Shown one piece after another: positions 22,621 to 34,244 of a DNA stretch of 64,000 nt (position 1 is the first letter of the stretch; the number at the start of each line of letters is the position of its first letter). The notes under the pieces were generated by a model that made no database searches, had not been told where the DNA came from, and saw only the letters and a list, made by a program, of their open reading frames with translations. Source of the stretch: Cricetomys ansorgei (Eukaryota; Chordata; Mammalia; Rodentia; Nesomyidae); assembly GCA_026225945.1 (NCBI GenBank), contig JAMJFZ010000239.1:26065501-26129500 (forward strand). Direction: 5' to 3'. Position numbers and translations under genes: made by a program.

Positions 22621-23084
22621 GTTGAGTTGCGTGCTCATCTTTCTACACACCTTACCATCTGTGGCCTGCTTGCTTCCCAGGCACAGTTTGGGTGTGTCCA
22701 AACAAATAGTACCAGCAGTGAGCTGCATCTTTTTGCAAAGGCTTGTTCTTGTTGGATCCTCTCCTTGCCCTGGCTGTGGTTTCTTGTTACACTGCTGCCT
22801 ACCTGGAAATAAGTTAGATGTGTCTGACAGATAAAATCACTTTGTAGCTTGCTGCTTAAAAGAGCCCTGATAGGTCTTCTAAAGAGTGTTTTTATGGGGG
22901 GGGGGACTGTTTTTGTTTCTTGGAAAGGTGCTTGATATGTTGAGCTGCAAGGTGAACTGCAGTTTCTCTGATGATCATCTTGATGCAGTTGTTCCTTTCA
23001 CCTAATTGTCATTAATATCAAACTGCAAATGATTACTCTAAGGCTGTTTTTCTTAAAGCCAATAGAACTGAGGTCTGTATTCTT

Positions 23085-23440
23085 TTTGTGTCTGTGTGGT
23101 GTGCATGTGTATGTACATATTTGCAGGTGGGTAAGCACAGGTGTGTGCACATGCACACGTGCATGTGTATGCAAGTGTGGAGACCCAAACTTGACACCCA
23201 GTGTTTCAGTTGCTCTCTACTTTGTTGAACTGAGTCAGGGTTTCTCCATTGAAACCAGTGCTCACCAGTTTGCCTGGTCGTAGCTAGCCACCTTATCCCA
23301 TTGATCCTTGTCTCTGCCTCCCAAACTCTGAAATTATAGGCAGGCTTCCATGCTGGCCATGCCTGCCAGGGTTTTATGTAGGCCCTGCTGATCCAAACTC
23401 TAATCCTCAAAACGCTTTATATTCTGCACCATCTCCCCTA
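23085..23440 (-). mobile_element. B4-type SINE, reversed, decayed
   Basis: A GT/CA-rich start (gtgtgcatgtgtatgtac), ctcaccagtttgcctggtcg, the reversed B1-like tgtctctgcctcccaaactc, and a tRNA-like end. The minus-strand open frame 23033-23410 is an artefact of this repeat. Confidence 0.65.
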
Positions 23441-23533
23441 TCCAAGGCCTCTGTATTTTTAAGAAAAAGATAAACCAGGCAAAAAGCCAAAACTATACTA
23501 AAATCTCCTTCATTAATACATTCCTCTGCCCCT

Positions 23534-23695
23534 GCGGTGGATAATGCATAGTCGATTTCACCGCTTTATATTCTCGTTTGTGTAACTTTGTTGCCTCGGT
23601 TTTGTCCAATCAGTGTGACTTTCGTCATTCGTAACAAGTATGCGTTATCTGAGACTGGTGTGCCGCCTGCTGCATAAGCGGGACATCTGAGCCGT
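23534..23695. promoter_or_regulatory. CpG cluster with CCAAT box, candidate regulatory patch
   Basis: Eleven CpG dinucleotides in about 160 bp, well above the surrounding intron, with tgtccaatcag at 23604-23614. No repeat is recognised and no open frame fits. Confidence 0.3.
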
Positions 23696-23699
23696 TATA

Positions 23700-26130
23700 G
23701 ATCTTAGATGTTGTCTGTACAGTGATTCCAGTCCATGTGGGACTACAGATGTATTTGCCACAGTGTTTAAAAATTACCTACTTATTTGTATGCCATGTGA
23801 TGTGATGCCCTTTTCAGGTAGGAACAAATCACTTGCCCTCTGTCCACTAATGAGGTGTGACGCTGTGTTACGTTTGTTAGGTAGCCAGCGACTCTGTCTA
23901 TGGCAAATGACTTCAGATATCTCTTCTCGGTTTTCTTCCCAGCACACAGGATGTAAGCAGTCACTTGCACCTGTAAAACTTGCTGAATGTGTGATGGCAC
24001 TCTGTGTCACAGGTGACTCCCCTTTCCTTTGTGCATTTAATTTCTCATCATAATGGAGTACCCTCATTTGGTGAATACAGATAAGCAGAAGAAAGGGAAC
24101 AAAAGGACCCAAATCATTTAGTAATAACTGCCGTGGTGCCTTGATCTCAAATGATCCATTTATTTTTGCAGGTACAGAACATGCTTACTCCAAATGATCA
24201 GTTACGTGACTTATGCTTTGAGATTATAAAAGCACAGTCAATGCATCAAGAACTTACGTCATGAATATTTATCCACACACTCTAGGACACAATTTTAATG
24301 GGTAAAGATTTATATCAGATGTGTATATCACTGTATATTTAACAAATATCTCAACAGACATTTTCTATTTCTGTTCCTATTGTTATTACAAATAGCTAAC
24401 TAAATCTGATATTGCTATATAGCATAGATCCCTGCGTACCTGTTGCATTTAAAGCAACCATGTCAGTGTCTGAGGGACTAGGAATCCGGGCATGTTCTCA
24501 TTGGGTGTTCCTGTTCAGGATTTCTCCCAGGTATACATCTGCAATGCTGACCAGGTTAAGTTCCTATCAGAAAGCTCAGCCAGGAATGGATCTGCTTCTA
24601 AACTTGTACTTGCTGCAGAATCCTCTACCTAAGGAACTGCTGAATGTAGGTAGCTCTTACTTCTTTGACACATAGCCTTTGAAGATGCCTTTTTTTTTTT
24701 TTTTAAAGTCAGCAAGAAGAGTCTCCTACTCTTGATGTGTCTATACCGCCAAAGAGAAAGTCTGCCAGCAATATGGAAGTTGCACTCCTTTGTACTCAAC
24801 CAAAGCATTGACCTCCGATCCCATTACCTTGGCTGTGTTGTTTGTTAGATGTGTATCATTAGGCAGGTCCACACTCAAGCAGGAGGGGATATGTGGAGTT
24901 GTGAATACCAGGAAACAGGAGTCACTGACTGGGAGACATTTACAGTGTGCTGCCTCATGAAGCATCGTGTAGCTGAAACTCATGAACATCCTTTCTATTT
25001 CCAAATGATGCTATCCAGTTATTTTCCAGAATTTGACTTTGCATTCCCAATACTTAAACTTCAGCAGTTCAGAGACTGATCAGTTTTCCTTTATCTAAAG
25101 TCCTAACTTAATAGGTGAAGTGAGACCACCCCGAATCTATTGCCTTTCATATTGCTGATCCCATTTCTTCAGAGTCTTTGTTCCCAAGAAACAGAGTCTT
25201 GTATCTCAGGGTTCTGCCCTCTAGTTTCTTTCTGTCTGTGAGCTTTCTGACTCTTACGGGTCAGCCTCTCAGTAGTGTCTGTGAGCTGACTGCCTGACCT
25301 CTCTCTCTAGGCCCTTTATAGTCCAGCTACCTGTATGTGTCTGTGGTGATGTCTTAGAATCTCTCTGGTTTCTGTTGTGTATATGTGTGCATTTATAGGT
25401 ATCATCTATTCTGCCTACAGTGGCTGCCCTCAAATCATGTCCTTCATTTCTGCCAGGACAGCTACCATTTACCTTTCAGGTACCACCCTACTTTTAACTC
25501 TCGGGATTCCTCCCCAGGGCTTCTGCTGTGTGACATTCCCCTGTTGGTGGTATGTAATGGTTTTTCTTTTAAAATGTGTATCACTGTCTTCTGAAATTTG
25601 GGTCTGGTCTCTCAAGCTTTCTTTGTTTGGGGGCTAAAAGGTAAAGAGTATAACTTTTTTCTTAAAGGCTGCAGTCGTTTCTCAACACTGTATCTATGTT
25701 TTGAAGCCTTTTGTAACTGTTACTTTTTCACTGGTAACTGGACTCCTAATGGAACTCCACCCCCTCCAGTTCCTCTTCTCCAGGCAGATATGAGAAAGAT
25801 CCTAACTTGTAACTTTTTTTTAGCTCCCCACCCTTTCTTATTCTCTAGAACTATCTGTCTTTATCTGAGCCTTGTTTCTGCCTGCTTTCCCTATCATCAG
25901 CTTTTGGAGTTCACTTTTTCCCAACTAACTCGGGTGCTCACTCTTCTCTGACACCTTCCAGCCTGGTGCTCACTCTTCCCCTGTCACCACCCCAACTGTC
26001 TTTTCCAATGGACACTCTCTCTCTCTCTTAAATACCTCCCCCCAAGCTGTTCCCAGAAGTCGAAGCAGCATGTAACCATAAGGAAGTCTGCACAGCACAA
26101 AAGGCCTCCTGGCAAAGCATTTGGTGTCCA
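23700..26130. other. Unique intronic sequence, no gene seen
   Basis: No clear interspersed repeat. Contains a T16 run near 24690 and (CT)n at about 26017-26031. The right half (25100-26030) is pyrimidine-rich. Open frames such as 25598-25951 lack recognisable content. Confidence 0.5.
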
Positions 26131-26137
26131 AATCCAG

Positions 26138-26425
26138 ATTGGTGATGTACGCCTTTTATCCCAGTATTCAAAAGAATCATGAATTCAAAGCTAGGACTTC
26201 ATAACAAGACCTTATTTCCAAAATAGAAATAGAGCTGGGAAGATTCAGTACTTAGCATGTACAGTGAAGTGAGTTTGATCCTAAAAACTCAAAGAATAAA
26301 GCTAGGTGTCATGGTACACACTTACAGTCCAAGTGCTGGCGGGGAGGGTCACACACTGGGGCTCCCTGACTTGTCAGCCTGGCCTACATTTGGGGGTACA
26401 TAACTGTGCAAACATTCACAACAGT
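26138..26425 (+). mobile_element. Decayed B1 fragment plus B4/RSINE-type SINE
   Basis: A worn B1 start (gtgatgtacgccttttatcc, cagtattcaaaagaatcatg) is followed by a tRNA-like part (gctgggaagattcagtactt, gtgagtttgatcctaaaaac) and gctaggtgtcatggtacaca with ttacagtccaagtgctgg. Confidence 0.6.
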
Positions 26426-26935
26426 GTTTCTGAGTGCAAGTCCCTATGAAGATCTGCTTTAAGGAATGGGTTCAGATGGGTAGTATACGATACAACCAGT
26501 GTTAGTATCAGGCATATTGAAATCTCAGGAAATTGGTGCTGTTTTGATCAGTTAGTTAGAACTATATTGGAAGGATGCTGCATGTACTGACTAGTGGACG
26601 AGGCTTATACAAGCTAGACGTGCTCTGTTCTTCTCCATACGACAGAAAGTCTTAGGTGATTTTCATATTTTGTGGTAGCTCAAGGATGTCACAAGCCCAG
26701 ACTACTTGTGACTTGTCTTCTCTACCCCTCTCTGTGACTACCATTCCTGTAGACCTGGGGTCCTCCCTGTGGCTTCCAGCATCACACGTTTCCCTGGCTG
26801 AGCCTATGAGATACAAAGAACAAAAGATGAATGTTGTTTACCCATTAAAAGATTCCCCCGCATTGCTTTCCTGTGCCTTCTGGTGACATCTCTTGGGCAG
26901 AATTGTCCATTGGCCGTTTTCATAGCAGTACATGG

Positions 26936-27238
26936 CAGGTTGAGTTGAGTTTCAGGCCAGTCAGATCTGCAGAGTGACACCCTGCCTCAAAAAGTTAATT
27001 AAAAACAACAGCAGCAACATAGCACATCTTTAATCCCAGAGCTGGGGAGGTGGAGACAGGAAGAGGGGCTCTAGTCAACCAGTTTAGCTAATCAGTGAGT
27101 CACAGCTTCAACAAGAACACTTTGTCTCAGAAGTTAAGGTGGAAGGCAGGTGTGTTGCCTCACTTTAATCTCACTGCTTGGGAGGCAGAAGCCTCTGAGA
27201 CTGAGTTTAGCCTGGTCTGCGTAGTGAGTTCTAAAGCT
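26936..27238 (+). mobile_element. Three clustered B1-related fragments
   Basis: First, ttcaggccagtcagatctgc with an A-rich end (26940-27012). Second, catctttaatcccagagctg (27017-27130). Third, ggaaggcaggtgtgttgcct with cactgcttgggaggcagaag and agcctggtctgcgtagtgag (27141-27236). All are old and in the same orientation. Confidence 0.65.
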
Positions 27239-27245
27239 GTTTTTC

Positions 27246-27620
27246 TTAGGGCTTCTGTTGCTGTGATGAGACACCATGACCAAAAGTAACTTGTGGGGCA
27301 AATGGTTTATTGGGCTTACATTTCCACATGACTTTTCACCACTGAAGGAAATCAGGGCCAGAACCTGGAGCCAGGAGCTGATGCAGAGGCCATGGAGGAG
27401 TGCTGCTTCCTGGCTTGTTCAGCCTGCTTTCTTAGAGCTCCCAGGGCCACCAGCCCATGAATGTCACTACTCACAATGAGCTGGGCCCTCTCACATCACT
27501 AATTAGGAAAATGCCCTACAGATTTGCTTATAGCTGAATTTTATAGGCATTTCCTCAGGTGAGGTTCCCTGTCCTCAGATGACTATAGTTTATGTCAAGT
27601 TGTCATAAAGGCATCCAGCA
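27246..27620 (-). mobile_element. Rodent LTR-type repeat related to MaLR, antisense to the gene
   Basis: Starts gcttctgttgctgtgatgag and caccatgaccaaaagtaact. Inside are gagccaggagctgatgcaga, cactaattaggaaaatgccc and gtttatgtcaagttgtcata, ending near gcatccagcaca. Same family as 16391-16757. Confidence 0.8.
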
Positions 27621-28535
27621 CACAAAGCCAATCAGGCCGACATATGAGAGTTTGCTTCAAAAACAAAAGCAAAACGAAACAAAAACCAAATCAAGGCAAT
27701 AACAACATCAAAGCATGAAGGTGGAGAATTAAAAGAAAAAAAAAACCATATGAATCTCTGACCTTCACACACTGGAAGATGTACATGCACCCTCTCACAG
27801 TGGACAAGTACACACACATACACAGGATAATTCAAAAGATAAACAGAGAACAAAAAGTTACAGATTTTATATCCTAAAAAAGAGAGATGTCTTAGCCAAC
27901 CCCAACATTTACTAGGTTTTTTGTAAATTACAAGTGAGTGGTTGTTTAAAAAGTACTCAGTTATTTTAATTATTCCAACACATCACATCATTGCACATTG
28001 TGCAAAATTCTAGTACTTGTGCATAGAGTTTTATTAATAAAAATAAAATGTGTCACAAATTCACTCTGCCTGGGGATTTGAACTTGAAATCTGCACATAC
28101 ACTTGTAGTCCTAGGGAAAGAGGAGGCTGCCGAGCCACCCTGGCTGCGGTGTGGAGCTGCTCCCTCCTCCCGGCAGTGGGCATCTCCTGATGGAGAAGTC
28201 ATCACGATGAGGATTTCACACAAGGTCCTTTTTTTAGAAAAGCAGCGACTTCCTTTGTGATCTGTGTTTCCTGCCTATACACCTGGCCGGCTTGTCAGCC
28301 TTTCACAGTGCAGCCCTGCAGTGTGAACTGATAAGCCTCAGCTTGTTTTGTGCCTAGGACCCCAGCAGTGAATGGAAAGGAGAGTGAACTGAGCTGTGAT
28401 AATCAACGGAAGACACACCAGCGAGGGCTAAATACCTTTCGAGAGAAAAATTGAAGATAAATAGAAATCTTCTTAAAATTTTTAAATTAAAAAAAAAAGG
28501 AAATTTGAAAATCAATCAGCTGAACTTAATGGCTC

Positions 28536-28538
<3 letters not shown>

Positions 28539-28569
<31 letters not shown>
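28539..28569. repeat. (AC)n microsatellite
   Basis: Fifteen uninterrupted AC dinucleotides ending 7 bp before the CRE palindrome. Confidence 0.95.
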
Positions 28570-28570
<1 letters not shown>

Positions 28571-28574
28571 TCCT

Positions 28575-28586
28575 AATGACGTCATT
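28575..28586. promoter_or_regulatory. Full palindromic CRE
   Basis: aatgacgtcatt contains TGACGTCA at 28577-28584, the complete CREB/ATF site, embedded in a perfect 12-bp palindrome. Confidence 0.4.
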
Positions 28587-28654
28587 CTGCATAGTTTGCG
28601 AACTTCAGGTACATGGTGAAAATGTTCCATCCACATGACGCACAACTGTGTGTT

Positions 28655-28868
28655 TTTTAAAAAAGCTATTTATTATTGTTGCGTGGGTGTGCATGTGTGT
28701 GACAGGGGTGGGTTCCACAGTGTTCAGGTGGCGACCAGAGGACAGCTTTGTAGAGCTTCTTCTCTCGACCCCCATCCCTCATAGCCTTCCCAGGGATTGA
28801 ACTAAGGGTTTGTCAGGCTTGTGCAGCAAGTGCCTTTCTTTACCTGGTACGCTATCTCACTGGTCAGC
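28655..28868 (-). mobile_element. tRNA-derived SINE (B3-like), reversed
   Basis: T-rich start, a gtgtgcatgtgtgtg block, ggcgaccagaggacagcttt, agggattgaactaagggttt, gtgcagcaagtgcctttctt and a reversed tRNA-like head (tatctcactggtcagctcc). Confidence 0.7.
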
Positions 28869-28869
28869 T

Positions 28870-30005
28870 CCCGGCTGTGCTTATACATTGTAGATTAAAG
28901 TTGGCAGTCCTTTACCTGACTATTAACTGACTATTTATTGTACAGTTTTGTGTTACTGTTTTCGGAGTAAAGCTGGCTGAGTAAGGACATGCTGGTGACA
29001 TGATTGGGCCACCTGTTGGGGCACGGTGGCACAGATGGGTACAGTGATGTGTGTTTGCACATGTGTTTCCCCCAGTGCAGAAGTTTGGAGGACAGGGGAA
29101 GGTGTGAAGAGAGTCTGGCCACATTTCTGGAAAGGGGTTCTGAATGACCCGGTGTCCTCGGATGCCATCCCAGAAGCTCCCTGTTGCATGTAGCAGCGCA
29201 CTCAGTACCGTGGCCTTGCAGTGGTCCGTCCAGTGTACAGTGGGCGGTACCCTGCACATGCCACAGGACGATGGTGTAGGGAAGCTTTTCTGTGTGTGCA
29301 GTTATTGCAGTGGTTGAAAAACTTACTGTTATTTTAGCAATTAAGGTGTACACTATCCACCTCTCCTCCAGTCAACACTTTAAAAAAAAAAAAAAAAAAC
29401 CAAAAACAACCCATTCCCGTTCCCAGGTGGACCCTTTCGTACTGCGTTTCATTACTTACGGTAGCTTCCTGAAGATGTGCTCTTTTGTATGATAATAATC
29501 AAGAGTCTCATTCATTTTTGATAACAGACCCTGACCCTGGGACTGTGTGGCATATTAGGTCCTAGTTAAATTTCATCTTGTTATTTTGAGCCCAGAGTTT
29601 CAGTGTATCGCGATCTTCACGATCTTCGTTGTCATGGATTTCTGTGATACCACACGAAAGTGACTCTATGCAGGTAGAGGGGGCTTGTGAACAGATGTGT
29701 CTCAGCTGCTAGCTCACGAGTCATTCCCGAGGAATGGAGAGTGCCCATTATCGGTGCCTAGTATTCAGGGTCACAGCTCATAGTCCATCAGAGAAGTCGT
29801 TTACTGTTAATTACATCCAACAAGCTGATTACTGATTGAAGTAAGCTGACTTACTGATTGAATTGGAGACTACTTCTGTCATTCTCTTTTGCATTAAGAA
29901 AGGTAGTGGGGTGTGACTAATGGAAGCCACGCTTTCTCATCTGGAATAAAGTTTTGTTAATACGCTTGCATGTTTGTTCTGGCACAGTAGTCCTTGGTTT
30001 GTTTG
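28870..30005. other. Unique intronic sequence, no gene seen
   Basis: No repeat recognised except an A-run at about 29382-29399. The overlapping minus-strand open frames at 28912-29353 run in two frames over the same DNA and show no recognisable protein. Confidence 0.5.
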
Positions 30006-30009
30006 TTTA

Positions 30010-30204
30010 ATCTTTTTTTTTTTAAAGATTTATTTATTTATGTATATGAGTGCTCTATCTTCATATACACATGAATGCCAGGAGAGGGCATCAGACCCCA
30101 TTATAGATGGTTGTGAGCCACCATGTGGTTACTGGGTAATGAATTCAGTCAGGGCCTCTAGAAGTGCATCCAGTGCTCTTAGCCTCTGAGCTGTCTCTCC
30201 AACC
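30010..30204 (-). mobile_element. B3/B2-type SINE, reversed
   Basis: aaagatttatttatttatgt (reversed tail), atgccaggagagggcatcag, atggttgtgagccaccatgt, and ctgagctgtctctccaacc, the reversed tRNA-like head. Confidence 0.9.
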
Positions 30205-30477
30205 ATCCTTGTCTTGTTTTAAGTGTACACTATGCCTGAAGAGTCCTGTTCTTTCTCCCATGCTGGGCTGTTCTTTTGCACCAGATTACAGGTATGCCAG
30301 AGAGTATCCTGAGCCTCTGTGGTTCTCTCTTCCCTTTTCTCCTGCTGGTTTATACATGCCACTGACTTTGAAAAATTCATCATTGAAAGCTGTGATGGGT
30401 AAAGAGCAGCACCTGAAAGCCTGGGCTGACACGCTGTGGACTGTGGAAATCTGGCTTTACCACCTGTTTCTCTAAGT

Positions 30478-30607
30478 TGTTTTTGTGTGGTTTTGAGACA
30501 GGGTTTCACTGTGCAGATGTAGACCAGGCGGGCCTTGAACTCGAAGAGATCCCCTGCCTCTGCCTTCTGAGTGATGAGATTAAAGGCATGCATCACCGTG
30601 CCCAACT
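30478..30607 (-). mobile_element. B1 SINE, reversed
   Basis: ttttgagacagggtttcact, gaccaggcgggccttgaact, gatgagattaaaggcatgca and caccgtgcccaac. Covers most of the B1 body. Confidence 0.92.
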
Positions 30608-31114
30608 CTTTTAATTGTTTAAAGGTTAGGGGAAAGAAATCAATGGAAGAATACTATCTCTGGCACATGCAAAATAGATGAAATTCAGATTTCAGAATGC
30701 ATCAATAAAATGACATTGAAACTAAGCCATATTCATTCATTTATATGTTGTCAGGGACTACCTTTGCTCCAGAAGCATCAGAAACACTTCCTATCTGGCC
30801 CTTTAGAGGAAACATTGGCCAGTTAGAGCATCAGCCACAGAAACATGCATCAGCTCACCCAGGTCCCTGAGCCCTATCCAGAAGGCGGGTCAGAATTCCT
30901 GGAGGTTAAACTCTTGATACTCACACCTAGATGAAGCACTAAGACCAGGGACAGGGGCCCAAGGATGTGTGGAAGGCAAAGCTTCTGCTCTCCTTTCCTC
31001 ACCGATTTCTTGCTTGTTAATCTCCTGTGTAGTAACTTGTCTGTACATTGTGTGACAGGGATTAGCTTCTAAGCCCTGCTCTCCAGACTGTGGGAAGAAG
31101 GTCAACTTGGTTTC

Positions 31115-31443
31115 TTTGGCCTGCTGTTAACGGAATATACAATATTGGCAGAAGAAACAGGAATTTGTTCTCCCACAATTCTGAAATCCAGAAGTTCAAA
31201 GTCCAGCAGGGCTGTTCTCCCTCCAAGTCCCAGGTATGCTCACAGCCCTCTGACCTCTGTCTCGGTGGCCATACCACTGCTTCTCCTTGCTTTGTCTCCC
31301 AGCACCCTTTAGCTTTCCTCTCTAATGCTACTTCTCATTGGATTGATAGCCAGGGACGCCTTCCGCAGGATGTTTAAGAATTACATCAGCAGAAACCCCT
31401 TTTCCAAATAAGGGTGTGTACAGGTCTGGGGATTAGGATATGG
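31115..31443 (-). mobile_element. Ancient MLT/MaLR-like LTR relic, reversed
   Basis: tctcccacaattctgaaatc and cagaagttcaaagtccagca with agggctgttctccctccaag, then ttacatcagcagaaacccc and ttccaaataagggtgtgtac, fit the reversed mammalian MLT-type pattern. Old and decayed, so the family name is uncertain. The open frame 31090-31377 lies inside and is not a gene. Confidence 0.5.
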
Positions 31444-31714
31444 CCGTATCTTCTGGGGCCACCCTTCAGCTTGGATCTGATAACAGTCTTCTTTCTCCAA
31501 TAGCCAGGCCAGTCCCAAGTCTTAAGGATTATGTCTCTTCATTTCTAGGTCCTGCTTGTACCCTTTTGGTTTCCTTCTACCACAGAAGTGCCTTACTTAC
31601 ACATTTACGGTGGTTTTCCACTTGGAGAATACTTGAGAATGTATTTCTGAGCCAGAAACTTGGGACTTCTCTGCAGTAAGGTTGCCAACTCATTGTTGTT
31701 TCTACCCCCTTCTT

Positions 31715-31990
31715 CTTCCTAATGTACCTCACCTCCAGCCGCACTGCTCCGAGTGCATTAGCGCTCCTGCCTTCTCCCTGTACCTGTGCACACCACCCTT
31801 CCTTCTAGAAGACAGGACGAGCCTCCATCCTCATTACCTGCTCCTAATTCTCCTAATGCCTAGGTACCTGTCAGAGCCCACTTCCATGCTAACCATCCCC
31901 TGAGAACTCTGATGCTCTTTAGTGTTCTATGTGAGTCTCTGGGCCTTTTGCATACCCTGATGTCCCTGAATGAATTATCCTGGTTCCAAG
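31715..31990 (+). mobile_element. Possible L2 LINE relic
   Basis: cacctccagccgcactgctc and later ctgggccttttgcataccct, tccctgaatgaattatcctg resemble the conserved part of L2 near its 3' end. Weak and old. Confidence 0.35.
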
Positions 31991-32020
31991 TGTCCAGCAT
32001 CTTTAAGCCAGGGACCGAGA

Positions 32021-32178
32021 GAGACAATGTCGCACAGTGGTTAAGGACAGAGCCTCTAAATCAAACGTTGGGCCCTTGACTAGGTCATTCAAGCCTCTCA
32101 TTGCTGGGGTCTTCCATCATAAATGCTGTTGTAAGGATCACATGAAGAAATGTGTGTCAAGAACCTGGAATATTATGA
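32021..32178 (+). mobile_element. MIR SINE
   Basis: cacagtggttaaggacagag, then cccttgactaggtcattcaa, gcctctcattgctggggtc and gttgtaaggatcacatgaag follow the MIR order from tRNA-like head through core to 3' part. Confidence 0.75.
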
Positions 32179-32179
32179 A

Positions 32180-33880
32180 ATTGTATGTTACTATTGACTT
32201 ACCTCTATCCTGATGATTAATAGAGAGACTTTCGTAAGTGTCACTAAATACTCGTTCAGTTTAAAACATTGTGTTCAAACTTGAGACAGAAGCAGCAACA
32301 TGATGTTTTTTTGGTTCAGATCCTACGTTTATAAACTCCAATACATCATCGGTAAGAACAGATATAAATCAACCAACTGTTGGTTGGTTTCTTGGATGTG
32401 GTCGTGTTAGGAATTCAGATTTGTCCTTTTTGATTCTATTTCTTTCATAAGAGATGATGGGTAAGTTACGGCTTTATATTTAGTGATCGCTGTCTTACAA
32501 ACTAGCTTGTAGCCAGATACTCACCAGGCTGAAGTTACCACTGAGGGAGGCTTTCCTGAAACCCATAGAGGGAACAAATGGAAAAGGAATAGACCAGGAG
32601 CCCTGCCAGATGGTAGTGATATTTACACAGAAGAGCTCCCCTGTGATAAATCCCGCTGAAAATAGCCTTACAGAGAATCATTGCCCCTATGATTTGTGAT
32701 CTGATAGACTCTGTTGTAAGGCTGGAGCTTTCCAGAACACGTGAATAACTCACCATGGTTATCCATGGTTATAGGATGTGCCCAGTTCTGGAAGACTCAT
32801 AATGGAGAGGCTGGGAAGGTAGGTAGCCTTGGGCTGCTAAGCCTGTGTTTCTAAAGATGACTTAGAATGCATGTTTCAAAGCTTGTGACCCTAGGTTTTG
32901 TTGCAGAATGTCACATAGTATGTGAGTTTTCAAGTCACTGGGACTGGATATCATGGTAGAAGGTCAGTGAGCAGCCGCTCAGGATGAGAACCAGCCTGGG
33001 AGCCTACTCACAGGAGCTGCTGTCCTATGTCACTCAGCAAGGATTGGCTCTCCTCCAGTGCAGACACCACACTTCTGTAACACTTGATAATCTTGATATC
33101 TGGGCTCTCTCTCCCAGATAGAGGTTGTTTTTGAATATTGTCCCAACTTCTTGATATACACAAAACCTCAGCTAACTCCTGACTTCTGTTTGTTCTCCAG
33201 TTACTTACCTTGTCTTCCATGTGTCCCATAAAGTTAGCCTACAAGGATTGGTTCTAAAAAGCCAATTTAGCCTGTAATGTAGCCCAAATGCAGTGCATCA
33301 GCACTAAAATCACTATTCAGATGTATGGGCTGTCAGTGTCTTCTTATCCCAGCTGTCCACAAGGGCCATCGTTGATACCAGCCGCCATCCTGCCTCACAA
33401 AAACCAAGGAGGATTGCCAAGTGGGTTGCTTTCATGTCTCCCTAACGTCTCCTCGTGCATAGGCTTCGAAGGCCTATTGACTGAAAGCTGAAGCTGCCTA
33501 GGTTTAGGGTCTGTGTGATAGAGGCTTCTTTCGGAAGAGGGCAAGCTTGTGTCCAGGTGTCTGGTATATGACATTTCTCATTCAACTGACTTGGAACCAT
33601 TGGTTGTGAAAGAATAAAAATTATCGTAATTTTAGAAATAAGGGCTAAATGTATGTTACCACGTGCACATTTCTAAATGAGCTTTTCCCCTCTCTCTGTT
33701 TCTCTTTTTATCTCTCTTTCTTATTATAAGCTAGTAATTATTTACTTTTTTTAAAAAAAAGTTTAAACAATCTTCACCTTTGTTGTTGTCATTTTCCTAG
33801 GCTCTAGAATTACTTCCCATCGTTTTGCTGCTCCCTCTAGGTAGGTAATCCAAACAGCTGAGTATAATAATATATACTGA
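32180..33880. other. Unique intronic sequence, no gene seen
   Basis: Contains a near-perfect palindrome at 32366-32390. Otherwise there is no repeat or exon-like signal. The short minus-strand frames at 32535-32756 and 33008-33229 have no recognisable content. Confidence 0.5.
32366..32390. repeat. 25-bp near-perfect palindrome
   Basis: Arms of 12 bp (32366-32377 and 32379-32390) around a single T, with one mismatch that would be a G-U pair in RNA. Confidence 0.9.
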
Positions 33881-33886
33881 GAGGGT

Positions 33887-34085
33887 TTTTTTGGTTTTCT
33901 TTTTAATATCAGCCAGCTTTATTGTTTTACTGTTTTGACTGCTACTTGTGCAGTCTGCTACAGGTGCAGCCACTCCTGCTGGTGGCTGTGTCTTCTTGGG
34001 CCACAGGTCCAGGAGCTTACACCTCTTGCTTTTATAGAGTTTCCTGAGGTATGCTGAGTCTGGCTAATGACTGTGAGGAAATGCT
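33887..34085 (-). pseudogene. Rpl35-ps: RPL35 processed pseudogene, 3' fragment, broken
   Basis: On the minus strand the DNA encodes L-T-V-I-S-Q-T-Q, then after a small disruption L-R-K-L-Y-K-S-K-R-C-K-L-L-D-L-W-P-K-K-T. These match RPL35 segments LTVINQTQ and [20 protein letters not shown] in order. The segment after PKKT is shortened compared with RPL35, but the agcagtcaaa near the gene's 3' end is still visible. An AATAAA signal follows (plus-strand tttatt at 33918-33923), then an A-rich end. Contiguous exonic sequence with a polyA signal indicates an LINE-mediated retrocopy. It is 5'-truncated, next to a reversed B1, frameshifted and substituted, so it cannot make the 60S ribosomal protein L35. 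It lies antisense to Zfp704. Confidence 0.7.
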
Positions 34086-34120
34086 GCTGCCACTGCCCAC
34101 TCCAGAGGAAGGAGCGTTGG

Positions 34121-34240
34121 CTTTATTTTGTTTGTTTGTTTGTTTTGAGATAAGTTCTTGCTATATAACCCAGGAAGCATTCAAACTCAACACCCCCGAC
34201 GTAGCCTCTGGATTACAGACTCTGGAGCATACCACACTTT
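34121..34240 (-). mobile_element. B1 SINE fragment, reversed
   Basis: tttgtttgtttgtttgtttt then gagataagttcttgctatat, acccaggaagcattcaaac and ggattacagactctggagca. Old; adjoins the RPL35 pseudogene. Confidence 0.7.
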
Positions 34241-34244
34241 GCTT

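Larger units (their letters stand above)
21400..23080. other. Unique intronic sequence, no gene seen
   Basis: No interspersed repeat recognised. Contains the G/C inverted repeat at 22269-22310 and a CTCF-like site at 22603-22620, listed separately. Confidence 0.5.
27625..28650. other. Unique intronic sequence with a CA microsatellite and a CRE
   Basis: A-rich stretches on the left, the (CA)n run at 28539-28569, and a full CRE at 28577-28584. No gene is supported. Confidence 0.5.

Noticed and set aside
23033..23410. 125-codon minus-strand open frame
   Set aside because: Mostly a decayed B4 SINE and GT/CA-rich sequence.
28912..29353. Overlapping minus-strand open frames up to 140 codons
   Set aside because: Two different frames cover the same DNA, with no recognisable family, splice signals or composition bias.
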